Origin: JBHIET01 sp046760785
GTDB lineage: Bacteria > Chloroflexota > Anaerolineae > B4-G1
Direction: 5' to 3'
NCBI GenBank assembly: GCA_046760785.1
Contig: JBHIET010000002.1
Span: forward strand, 1-64,000
Length of the DNA stretch: 64,000 nucleotides
Positions 1-6,997 of this stretch are shown piece after piece (the stretch's first letter is position 1; the number at the start of each line of letters is the position of its first letter). Below the pieces are notes generated by a model, which was given only the letters and a program-made list of their open reading frames with translations, had not been told where the DNA came from and searched no databases. A program made the position numbers and the translations under genes.

Positions 1-55
1 CCGCCCCTGCTGACACCCCTGCAAGTTGCCGTTAATTTGGGCGAAATCTAGGTAA

Positions 56-276
56 TTATGCCACAGTACAGCCAGCGGGGCAACAGTAGACCGCAGGGCA
101 ATCGCATTCTTTTCTTGTGCTCAAAGCCCCAGTCCCGGGGGCGTCCCATAGCGCGAACGCATCTCCTATGACGGGACTCCCTGCCTGTGCCGCCCCCGAG
201 GACGTGGGCGGAGAGCCTCGTTATGCCACAATACGGCCGGTAGGACAATAGTAGACCGAAAGTCCTATTGTGTTCT
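56..276. repeat. Imperfect direct repeat in non-coding leader
   Basis: Two copies of a roughly 40-55 base sequence beginning TTATGCCACA lie at 56-110 and 221-276. Over the first 38 aligned positions (56-93 and 221-258) 31 are identical, and all seven differences are transitions. Between the copies, GTCCCGGGGGCG (132-143) and CGCCCCCGAGGAC (191-203) form an inverted pair. No credible gene is seen in 1-372: the minus-strand reading frame there has no ribosome-binding site or recognisable product. The stretch may be a decayed repeat or the 3' end of an upstream element. Confidence 0.5.
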
Positions 277-297
277 GGGAAACGCCTATGGTACAAT
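268..297 (+). promoter_or_regulatory. Candidate sigma-70-type promoter upstream of the DUF5989 gene
   Basis: TTGTGT (268-273) and TACAAT (292-297) are separated by 18 bases. The -10 hexamer matches consensus at five of six positions and the -35 at three. The next gene starts at 373, giving a leader of about 70 bases. The -10 lies just after the second copy of the direct repeat, whose end contains the -35. Confidence 0.45.
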
Positions 298-372
298 GTA
301 TTCCATAGTGTAACCAGTTGTTTACTACTGAGCGGTTGTGATATGTCATCGTATGCTTGGGAGGTGTATTCG

Positions 373-552
373 ATGAGCAAGGGTGGAAAGTTGTTCCTGC
401 GTCTAGGCATCCTGGGAGAGCTTTTATCCTTCTTTTGGCGGCGCAAGTTGTGGTGGATCATTCCGCTGGTGGTCGTATTGATTTTGATGGTCGCATTGCT
501 GGTCTCTGCTCAGAGTTCGGTATTGGCTCCGTTCATCTATGCGCTGTTCTAG
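373..552 (+). CDS. DUF5989 family small membrane protein
   Basis: This 59-residue protein has an N-terminal polar segment, then FFWRRKLWW followed by one hydrophobic helix and a C-terminal APFIYALF. That pattern matches the DUF5989 family, tiny proteins that sit next to SxtI/NodU-type carbamoyltransferases. The start at 373 was chosen because GGGAGGTG lies 6-13 bases upstream, whereas a longer in-frame start at 268 has no such site and overlaps the promoter. It is followed after 14 bases by a second membrane protein and then the carbamoyltransferase, so the three genes form a likely operon. The family has no established biochemical function. A role as a membrane subunit or tether for the transferase is inference from its constant neighbourhood. 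Confidence 0.8.
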   Translation: MSKGGKLFLRLGILGELLSFFWRRKLWWIIPLVVVLILMVALLVSAQSSVLAPFIYALF

Positions 553-566
553 CGAGAGGCGGCCCG

Positions 567-1079
567 ATGGGAGTTTTGGCTGGATTTGCTCTTGTGTTGC
601 TGACGCTGGTCGGTTACTCCGGCGGTGTGGCACTGGCCGGGCGACGGAAAGCGATCGCACCGACGCTGGTTGATCTGGGTGTGGTGATAGTGTTGTGGGC
701 GGCTGCGCTGAGCACTCGCAATCTGCTGGGCCGCTGGCCGGCTTTCCTCGTGTGGGTTGGTGTTGGACTGGTGATGGGAGGTGTGTTGACGGCGCTGCGC
801 CGGAGGTGGTATCCCGATAGCCCGGCATCGGCCTCCTCTAAAGCAGGCACTCTGCTCCGTCGCGCCTGGAGGCGCTGGAAAGAGTTGGTTGCCGCGATGG
901 GTAACTTTCAGAGCCGCATCTGGCTGGCCCTGTTCTATTTCGTCCTCATCACGCCCTTTGCCGTGCTGGTGCGGCTGTTCGGCGACCCGTTGTATCTCAA
1001 ACCGCCGAGTGATGCCTCGGTTTGGTGTGAGTGGGGCGAGGTGGGGGCCAAGCTTGTGGACGGAAAAAGGCAATTCTAG
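567..1079 (+). CDS. SxtJ-like membrane protein
   Basis: The 170-residue product has three hydrophobic segments in the N-terminal 85 residues, a basic linker rich in Arg/Lys, and a conserved-looking tail with GNFQSRIW followed by a helix ending LVRLFGDPL. The tail resembles the SxtJ family found beside carbamoyltransferases. An upstream in-frame start at 357 would overlap the DUF5989 gene in another frame, so ATG 567 was preferred; GAGAGGC lies just before it. Only three bases separate its stop from the carbamoyltransferase start. The N-terminal helical part is longer than in the SxtJ proteins I know, so this may be a fusion of two small membrane proteins. Molecular function is unknown. Confidence 0.7.
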   Translation: MGVLAGFALVLLTLVGYSGGVALAGRRKAIAPTLVDLGVVIVLWAAALSTRNLLGRWPAFLVWVGVGLVMGGVLTALRRRWYPDSPASASSKAGTLLRRAWRRWKELVAAMGNFQSRIWLALFYFVLITPFAVLVRLFGDPLYLKPPSDASVWCEWGEVGAKLVDGKRQF

Positions 1080-1082
1080 GCA

Positions 1083-2876
1083 ATGTACATCCTGGGCGTT
1101 TCTTGCTTTTACCACGACTCGGCGGCGGCGTTGTTGAAGGACGGCGTGCTGATCGCCGCCGCTGAGGAGGAGCGGTTCAGCCGTGTGAAGCACGATAACG
1201 GTTTCCCCCGGCTGGCGATCCAGTTCTGCCTGCGCCAGGCGGGCATCACCGCCGACGATTTGGATTACGTCGTCTTTTACGAAAAGCCCCTGGTCAAGTT
1301 CGAGCGCATCCTGATGACGGCTCTGGGGACGTTCCCCCGCTCGTGGAGGACCTTTGGGGAGGCGATGATCGCCTGGTTCGACGAAAAGTTGTGGATCAAA
1401 TCCCTTCTGATTAGCGAGATCGGTGTGCCGGCCGAAAAGTTGCTCTTTACCGATCACCACCTGGCTCACGCTGCCAGCGCCTTCTTTTGCTCCCCTTACG
1501 AGGAGGCGGCCATCCTCACCGTGGACGGCGTAGGTGAATGGACGACCACCACGATGGGGTATGGGAAGGCCAGTTGGAGCGACGGCGGTCTCAACCGAAT
1601 CGCGCTGCTGCGCGAGCAGCGCTTCCCCCACTCCATCGGTCTGCTGTATTCGGCCTTTACCGCCTTCCTGGGGTTCAAGGTCAACAACGGCGAGTACAAA
1701 GTGATGGGGATGGCTCCCTACGGCGAGCCGCGCTTTGTCGAGCGCATGTATGACGAGATCGTCAAGGTGCAGGCTGACGGCAGCTTTTGGCTGAACATGG
1801 ACTATTTCAGCTACCACTACTCGCCGGAGCGGAGCTTTAGCGACAAGCTGGTCAAGCTCTTTGGTGAGCCGCGTCGGCCTGACTCGGATTTTTACACCAC
1901 GCTGACGGACCCGGACACGGCCCGCCCCGACGACCCGATGGTGAAAAAGAACCAGCGCTATGCCGACGTGGCGGCCAGCATTCAGCGTGTCACCGAAGAG
2001 CTCTTGCTTGGACTGGCCAACCGTCTGCACGAGGAGACGGGTTTGTCGCGACTGTGCATTGCCGGTGGGGTGGGGCTAAACAGCGTGGCCAATGGGCGCA
2101 TCCTGCGCGAGACGGGGTTCGAGGAGTTGTTCATCCAGCCGGCGGCCGGTGACTCCGGCGGGGCGCTGGGGGCCGCGCTCTACGCCTATCACGTCTGGTT
2201 GCGACAGCCGCGCCGTTTTGTGCTGGAGCACGCCTACTGGGGACAGGAGTACGGCGACGACGAGGTGCGCGCTTTCCTGGACGGCAATGGGGTCTCCTAC
2301 GAGCACGTGCCTGATGACGAGCGGCTGCTGGAAAGGGTGGTGGACGATCTGTTAGCGGGCAAGGTGGTGGGCTTCTTCCAGGGCCGGTTCGAGTGGGGGC
2401 CTCGTGCGCTGGGCAATCGCTCCATTCTGGCGGATCCGCGCCGGCTGGAGATGAAGGACATCGTCAACTCCAAGATCAAGTTCCGTGAGCCGTACCGGCC
2501 TTTTGCGCCGGTCGTGCTGGAGGAGCGCTGTGGAGAGTACTTTGAGCTGGACGAGCCGGAGCGGCACCATCCGGCCCGTTATATGTTGATGGTGTGCCCG
2601 GTGCGGCGTGACAAGTGGGCGGTGATTCCGGCGGTGACCCATCAGGGGGGTACGGGCCGTGTGCAGACCATCCAGCGTGAGCGCAACCCGCGTTACTATC
2701 GCGTGCTGGAGCGGTTTGGGCAGGCGACGGGAGTTCCGGTGCTGCTCAACACCTCCTTCAATCTGCGCGGCGAGCCGATTGTGTCCTCACCCGCCGATGC
2801 GTACCGCACCTTCCGCAGGAGCGGCCTCGATACACTGGTGCTGGGGAATTGTCTGATCCGTAAGCCCGACCGGTGA
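1083..2876 (+). CDS. Carbamoyltransferase, SxtI/NodU/CmcH family
   Basis: This 597-residue cytoplasmic enzyme probably transfers a carbamoyl group from carbamoyl phosphate, via carbamoyl-adenylate, to a hydroxyl of a sugar or secondary metabolite. The N-terminal domain shows the family start ILGVSCFYHDSAA, EEERFSR near residue 30, the metal and nucleotide site DHHLAHAASAF near residue 128, and DGVGEW near 145. The C-terminal Carbam_trans_C domain is marked by FEWGPRALGNRSILADPR near residue 440. Length is normal for the family. It is coupled to the DUF5989 and SxtJ-like genes upstream and overlaps the next membrane-protein gene by one base. The glycan setting suggests carbamoylation of a surface sugar, but the acceptor cannot be read from sequence. 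Confidence 0.92.
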   Translation: MYILGVSCFYHDSAAALLKDGVLIAAAEEERFSRVKHDNGFPRLAIQFCLRQAGITADDLDYVVFYEKPLVKFERILMTALGTFPRSWRTFGEAMIAWFDEKLWIKSLLISEIGVPAEKLLFTDHHLAHAASAFFCSPYEEAAILTVDGVGEWTTTTMGYGKASWSDGGLNRIALLREQRFPHSIGLLYSAFTAFLGFKVNNGEYKVMGMAPYGEPRFVERMYDEIVKVQADGSFWLNMDYFSYHYSPERSFSDKLVKLFGEPRRPDSDFYTTLTDPDTARPDDPMVKKNQRYADVAASIQRVTEELLLGLANRLHEETGLSRLCIAGGVGLNSVANGRILRETGFEELFIQPAAGDSGGALGAALYAYHVWLRQPRRFVLEHAYWGQEYGDDEVRAFLDGNGVSYEHVPDDERLLERVVDDLLAGKVVGFFQGRFEWGPRALGNRSILADPRRLEMKDIVNSKIKFREPYRPFAPVVLEERCGEYFELDEPERHHPARYMLMVCPVRRDKWAVIPAVTHQGGTGRVQTIQRERNPRYYRVLERFGQATGVPVLLNTSFNLRGEPIVSSPADAYRTFRRSGLDTLVLGNCLIRKPDR

Positions 2877-5149
2877 TGCGCGTAGGTGTGTGGTGCCGAG
2901 GAATGTTTCACCGTCCCAACCTGCCGGCAGCGGTGCTGTTGTTGTGCCTGGTCACGCTGGTGTTTTTTGCCTGGCGGCTGGGTGGGGATCCTGCCGCTTT
3001 CCTCTACCGTCCTGGGGCGGAGGTCTCCGATCTGACCGTCACTTTCTGGCCCAATATCGCCTACATCCGGCAGACGCTGTGGGCCTACGGTGAGCTGCCG
3101 CTGTGGCGCACGCTTATCTTTGGCGGTTCCCCTTTCGACGCGGACCCCCAGTCGGGGTTGTGGTATCCTCTTGACCTCGTGTTCCTGCTGCTGCCGGCTG
3201 AGATCGGCTTCAACCTGCTCTTTGTGAGCCACGTGGTCTGGGCCGGGCTGGGGATGTGGGCCTGGGCGCGGGCTACCGGGACGTCGGCTGGTGGGGCGTT
3301 GCTGGCGGCCCTGGCCTATGCCTTCACTCCCAAGATTTTCGCGCATCTGGGGTTTGGCCACGTGGGGTTGGTGTATGCAGCGGCCTACGTGCCCTGGGCG
3401 CTGGGGGCGGCCTATCGCCTGGGTCGCGGAAGTTGGGGACACGCCGGTGCGTTGGGCCTGATGCTGGGCACTCAGTTCATCGCTCACCCACAATTGGCTT
3501 TTTACACCGGGTTGGCAGCCGGTATCTACGGCCTGGCAACCGCCTTCAGCACGCGACACGCAACACGCTTCACGCTTCACGTTTCACGCTTCGCGTGGCT
3601 GCTCCTGGCCGGTTTGCTGGCTCTGGCCGTGGCGGCGGTGCAGTTGTTGCCCCTGTTGCGGATCGCGCCTTTGAGTGGGCGGGCCGCGATGGGCTTTTCC
3701 GAGTCGGCTGTGTCGTCTTTGCCGCTGCGCTACCTGTGGGGTCTGCCGCTGGCTGACCACCGGGGCTTTATGGATTATGTGCTGTACGTGGGGGTTCCGG
3801 TGCTGGCGCTGGCGCTGTTGGCCTTGCCGCGCCGTCAGGCTTGGTTCTGGTGGGGCTTTGTGCTGGCGGCGTTGATCTATGCTTTGGGGACCAACACTCC
3901 GCTCTATGGATGGGTCTTTCGGCTGCTGCCCGCCCTGGCCTGGCTACGGGCTCCCTCGCGTGTGTGGTTTGTAGCGGCGGCGGCGCTGGCTGCGTTGGCG
4001 GGCTGGGGGGCCGACCGTTTGCTGCAAGGGTTGAGTGCCCGTGGCCGCCGGGGGCTTGGCTTGGTCGCCGTCGCGCTGGGGATGCTACCGTTGGCGTTGC
4101 TTTTGGGGTACGCCACCTTCTTCGGCAAGCCGCCGGCCAACCTGCTGGCGTTCGGTGTAGTGGCGCCGATCACGGCCGCGTTGTGCGTGGTCGCGGCTGC
4201 ACGGCGGCTGCCGTGTTGGGGAGCCGTCGCTGCGCTGGCAGCGGTGCTCCTGACAGATGTGTGGGTTGTGGACGCGACGCTGGTTGAAGGACGGTCCGCA
4301 GAAGCAGTCTTTGCCGAGAGCGGCATCGGCGCTTATCTGGCCCAGCGGGCGGATGAAGGGCCGTTCCGCATCTACAGTCCCAGCTACAGCCTGCCCCGCC
4401 ATATCGCTGCTCGCTACGGTCTGGAGACGGCCGACGGGGTGGATCCGCTTTATCTGGAGGAGTACGCGGCCTTTATGGAGTTGGCTTCCGGAGTCCGGCG
4501 CGTTGAGTACGGTGAGACAGTGCCCGCGATGGAGGGAGACGGTCCCGTTGCCACGGTCAACCGCGATGCGCTACCCCGCCCGGAGTTGTTGGGACTGCTC
4601 AACGTGCGCTACGTGGCGGCCGAGTTCCCGATTGTAGTCGAGGGCTTGCGCCAAGTGGCACGCTTTGGCTCCACGGTGCTCTACGAGAACGAGCGTGTCT
4701 TGCCGCGGGCTTTCGTCGTGGGGCAGGTCGTGCCGGTGAAGGATTTCAGCGCGGCGCTGGCCTGGGTGCAGGTGCACGACGTGGAGCGCACGGTGGTGGT
4801 GGAGAACGGCGAACCACTGGCATCCGGCGAGGCGCAGGCCGACGTCGTGTGGGTGCGGCGCTCACCCAACCGCTTGGTGCTGGACGTCACGCTCGACCGT
4901 CCGGGGTTCCTGGCCTTGAGCCAGGTGTGGTATCCTGGATGGCGGGCAGAGGTGGACGGAAAATCCACCACATTGTGGAGGGCGGGTGGTATCCTGAGTG
5001 GTGTGTACCTGGAGGCCGGGTCCCACGCGGTGGTACTCGCCTACCGGCCGCCGACGTTAGGCTGGGGGCTGGCGCTTTCGGCACTGGGAGTGGTGGGCTG
5101 TGGCGGGTTGTGGGTTGTGGGGAGGGCTCGGAGCAGGAGGCAGGGTTGA
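2876..5149 (+). CDS. YfhO-family polytopic membrane protein (GT-C type)
   Basis: The 757-residue product is a multi-spanning membrane protein with about a dozen hydrophobic helices in residues 1-440 and a soluble C-terminal domain. The first extracytoplasmic loop carries Asp-rich YRPGAEVSDLTVTFWPN, and GGSPFDADPQSGLWYPLD follows near residue 83. This arrangement is typical of YfhO-like proteins, which belong to the GT-C fold and are believed to use lipid-linked sugars outside the membrane. The C-terminal region ends with a YfhO-type beta-rich domain (LSQVWYPGWRAEVDG). ATG 2876 overlaps the TGA of the carbamoyltransferase. Residues about 225-241 (STRHATRF...) are encoded by an inserted low-complexity repeat at 3549-3596. 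The donor and acceptor sugars are unknown. Confidence 0.82.
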   Translation: MRVGVWCRGMFHRPNLPAAVLLLCLVTLVFFAWRLGGDPAAFLYRPGAEVSDLTVTFWPNIAYIRQTLWAYGELPLWRTLIFGGSPFDADPQSGLWYPLDLVFLLLPAEIGFNLLFVSHVVWAGLGMWAWARATGTSAGGALLAALAYAFTPKIFAHLGFGHVGLVYAAAYVPWALGAAYRLGRGSWGHAGALGLMLGTQFIAHPQLAFYTGLAAGIYGLATAFSTRHATRFTLHVSRFAWLLLAGLLALAVAAVQLLPLLRIAPLSGRAAMGFSESAVSSLPLRYLWGLPLADHRGFMDYVLYVGVPVLALALLALPRRQAWFWWGFVLAALIYALGTNTPLYGWVFRLLPALAWLRAPSRVWFVAAAALAALAGWGADRLLQGLSARGRRGLGLVAVALGMLPLALLLGYATFFGKPPANLLAFGVVAPITAALCVVAAARRLPCWGAVAALAAVLLTDVWVVDATLVEGRSAEAVFAESGIGAYLAQRADEGPFRIYSPSYSLPRHIAARYGLETADGVDPLYLEEYAAFMELASGVRRVEYGETVPAMEGDGPVATVNRDALPRPELLGLLNVRYVAAEFPIVVEGLRQVARFGSTVLYENERVLPRAFVVGQVVPVKDFSAALAWVQVHDVERTVVVENGEPLASGEAQADVVWVRRSPNRLVLDVTLDRPGFLALSQVWYPGWRAEVDGKSTTLWRAGGILSGVYLEAGSHAVVLAYRPPTLGWGLALSALGVVGCGGLWVVGRARSRRQG
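3549..3596 (+). repeat. CGCAACACG / TTCACG-type short repeat inside a coding region
   Basis: A run built from ACGCGACACGCAACACG and then CTTCACG / GTTTCACG units lies in frame inside the YfhO-like gene. It encodes a basic, polar loop between two predicted membrane helices. Related units recur at 27893-27965 and 31279-31371. The repeat adds 16 codons without disrupting the frame. Confidence 0.8.
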
Positions 5150-5160
5150 GGGGGCAACGA

Positions 5161-6708
5161 ATGTTACTCTGGCTGAATACTCGCCGTCTGGCGACGGCTA
5201 TACTCTTCGTGGCTCTTTTCGCCATGGCCGTCCGCGCACCGGCCGATACGGATACCTGGTGGCACCTGCAGGCCGGGCGGGTGACGCTGGAGAGTGGGCA
5301 CATTCTCCAGACCGATTTATTCTCCCACACTCGCTATGGTTCCTCCTGGGTCAATCATAGTTGGCTCAGCCAGGTGATTCTCTACTGGCTGTTCGATCAC
5401 TTCTCCTATGCTGGGTTGGGGCTGTGTATGGGCGCGGTGGTGACGGCCGCTTTCGCGCTGGTCTATCTGCAGATGGAAGGGGATCCCTTCATGCGAGCCT
5501 TCATCCTCATCCTGGCGGCGGCCACATCGGCGGTGATCTGGGTCGCCCGCCCGCAGTTGCTTTCATTCTTGCTGACCGCCGTCGTGGCTTACATCCTCTA
5601 CCTCTTCAAGTGGCGGCGGGTGAACCGGCTGTGGCTCCTGCCGCCCCTCTTTGTTCTGTGGGTCAATCTCCACGCCGGTTACGCCCTGGGCTTCATGACG
5701 CTGGCGGCCTTCGTCGCGGGAGAGGTGCTCAATCACCTCCTCGCGCTGGCCACCCCCTCCCTCCCTCCCTTTGGGGGGGACAGAGGGAGGGAGGGCCCTT
5801 TGACAGGCTCAGGGCACTGCCCGGTGGTGAGCTGGCGAGGGATCGGGATGGTGGTGGGGATAGCGTTCCTCTCGGCGCTGCTGCTGGTTCTCAACCCCAA
5901 CACCACTCGCATGTGGACCTACTATCTGGAGACGGTACGCATCGGTGTCCTTCGGGATTTCATCCAGGAGTGGCGGTCGCCGGACTTTCATGCGCTCTAT
6001 ACCCAGCCCTTCTTATGGTTGCTCCTGGCCTGCCTGGCGGCGGTGGGGCTTTCTGGCCGACGGATTGACGGGACCGATTTGGCGCTGGTCGGGGGGTTCG
6101 CCTACGCCGCGCTTCTGGCCGGGCGCAACTTTGGGCCGTTTGCATTGGTGGCTGCGCCGGTGCTGAGTCGGCACGTGGCGGCGATAGTAGCCCGCTGGAA
6201 TCGGGCAGTGCGAGACCAGGGTTGGCTGCGAGCGTCGCGCCGTCGTCCCTTAACTCCGGCCTTGGGAGTGCTCAACTGGGGGGTACTGGCGCTGGTCGTC
6301 GCGCTGGCAGTAGTCAAGGTCTACCAGCCGCTGCGCCCGCCGTTCAACGAGGCGTTGCAGCGGGAGAGTCTGCCAGTGGGGGCGGCGGGGTGGATTCAGA
6401 CGCATCGGCCTGAGGGCAAGATATTTAATCATTACAACTGGGGCGGCTACCTGATATGGCGGCTGTGGCCCGAATACCGGGTCTTTGTGGACGGGCGCAC
6501 GGACCTGTACGGGGATGAGATTTTGCGTGACTATGTCGAGATTCAACGCGGTGGCCCGCGTGCCCTGTCGCTGCTGGACAGGTATGGTGTCTCTTTCGTT
6601 GTGACCGGGACGGATGATGCGTTGAGCATGCTCCTTCGCTGCCAGGGAGACTGGGTGCTGGCGTATCGGGATGAGGTGGCGACTGTCTGGAAGGCGGAGC
6701 AGGAGTGA
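5161..6708 (+). CDS. Polytopic membrane protein, putative GT-C glycosyltransferase
   Basis: The 515-residue protein has a membrane helix at the N terminus, then the loop DTDTWWHLQAGR and the segment WVNHSWLSQVILYWLF. Acidic and histidine-containing first-loop motifs like these are characteristic of GT-C enzymes. Roughly ten further helices follow. The C-terminal soluble part contains IFNHYNWGGYLIWRLWPE and VFVDGRTDLYG, motifs I have seen in uncharacterised GT-C proteins of environmental bacteria. ATG 5161 was chosen because GAGGGGG lies six bases upstream and the previous gene stops at 5149. Residues about 198-218 come from an inserted repeat at 5755-5815. Function beyond 'membrane glycosyltransferase-like' is not established. 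Confidence 0.72.
   Translation: MLLWLNTRRLATAILFVALFAMAVRAPADTDTWWHLQAGRVTLESGHILQTDLFSHTRYGSSWVNHSWLSQVILYWLFDHFSYAGLGLCMGAVVTAAFALVYLQMEGDPFMRAFILILAAATSAVIWVARPQLLSFLLTAVVAYILYLFKWRRVNRLWLLPPLFVLWVNLHAGYALGFMTLAAFVAGEVLNHLLALATPSLPPFGGDRGREGPLTGSGHCPVVSWRGIGMVVGIAFLSALLLVLNPNTTRMWTYYLETVRIGVLRDFIQEWRSPDFHALYTQPFLWLLLACLAAVGLSGRRIDGTDLALVGGFAYAALLAGRNFGPFALVAAPVLSRHVAAIVARWNRAVRDQGWLRASRRRPLTPALGVLNWGVLALVVALAVVKVYQPLRPPFNEALQRESLPVGAAGWIQTHRPEGKIFNHYNWGGYLIWRLWPEYRVFVDGRTDLYGDEILRDYVEIQRGGPRALSLLDRYGVSFVVTGTDDALSMLLRCQGDWVLAYRDEVATVWKAEQE
5755..5815 (+). repeat. Inverted CCCTCC/GGAGGG repeat followed by a CCCTTTGACAGGCTCAGGG element
   Basis: CCCTCCCTCCCTCC (from 5755) and GAGGGAGGGAGGG (5783-5795) form an inverted repeat. 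CCCTTTGACAGGCTCAGGGC follows at 5796-5815. The last part is a variant of a short element whose opposite-strand form occurs at 31304-31325 (CTGTCCTGAGCTTGTCGAAGGG). The whole insertion is read in frame as a Pro/Gly-rich loop between membrane helices. Confidence 0.75.
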
Positions 6709-6726
6709 CTGGTACCAAGGTACCCC

Positions 6727-6755
6727 TTGATTCGGGTGGTGGGATATGCTATACT
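6727..6755 (+). promoter_or_regulatory. Sigma-70-type promoter of the giant surface-protein gene
   Basis: TTGATT (6727-6732) and TATACT (6750-6755) are spaced by exactly 17 bases. The hexamers match consensus at four and five of six positions. Transcription would start near 6762, giving a leader of about 235 bases before the chosen start codon at 6998. The promoter lies directly after the stop at 6708, so the giant gene is probably a separate transcription unit. Confidence 0.65.
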
Positions 6756-6918
6756 GATTACGCATTTCATAGAGATTCCCTGTACATTTCCTCTGTAGCA
6801 GTAATAGCCGGCAGCGTGTTGTTTGTTTCTTGTTTTCATTCAGCCTCAGTCTGTTTCACACTCGGTCTTGAGTCTTAAGCGTCACGCGGTTACTGCGGGT
6901 TGATAATTTACGGTAGCT

Positions 6919-6986
6919 GAGCACGGCGGTGGAAACCACGTGCTCGGCGCGATTCAGGACGCTGAATCACGTGCGTGAGCTGACGC
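6919..6986 (+). promoter_or_regulatory. Structured 5' leader with three tandem hairpins
   Basis: Three consecutive inverted repeats lie just before the ribosome-binding site. GAGCACG (6919-6925) pairs with CGTGCTC (6939-6945), with an inner TGG-AAA-CCA. GATTCAG (6951-6957) pairs with CTGAATC (6962-6968) around GACG. GCGT (6973-6976) pairs with ACGC (6983-6986). The Shine-Dalgarno AGGAGAGG follows at once (6988-6995). The structure could be a riboswitch, a protein-binding leader or a stability element. I do not recognise the conserved core of the c-di-GMP-I (GEMM) class or of another common class. Confidence 0.45.
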
Positions 6987-6997
6987 TAGGAGAGGAA

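Noticed and set aside
549..2030. A 493-codon minus-strand frame
   Set aside because: Opposite to the well-supported SxtJ-like and carbamoyltransferase genes, with no similarity to any family I know.
6756..6997. c-di-GMP-I riboswitch before the giant gene
   Set aside because: The conserved GACGCAAAGCC-type core is absent, although the leader is structured.
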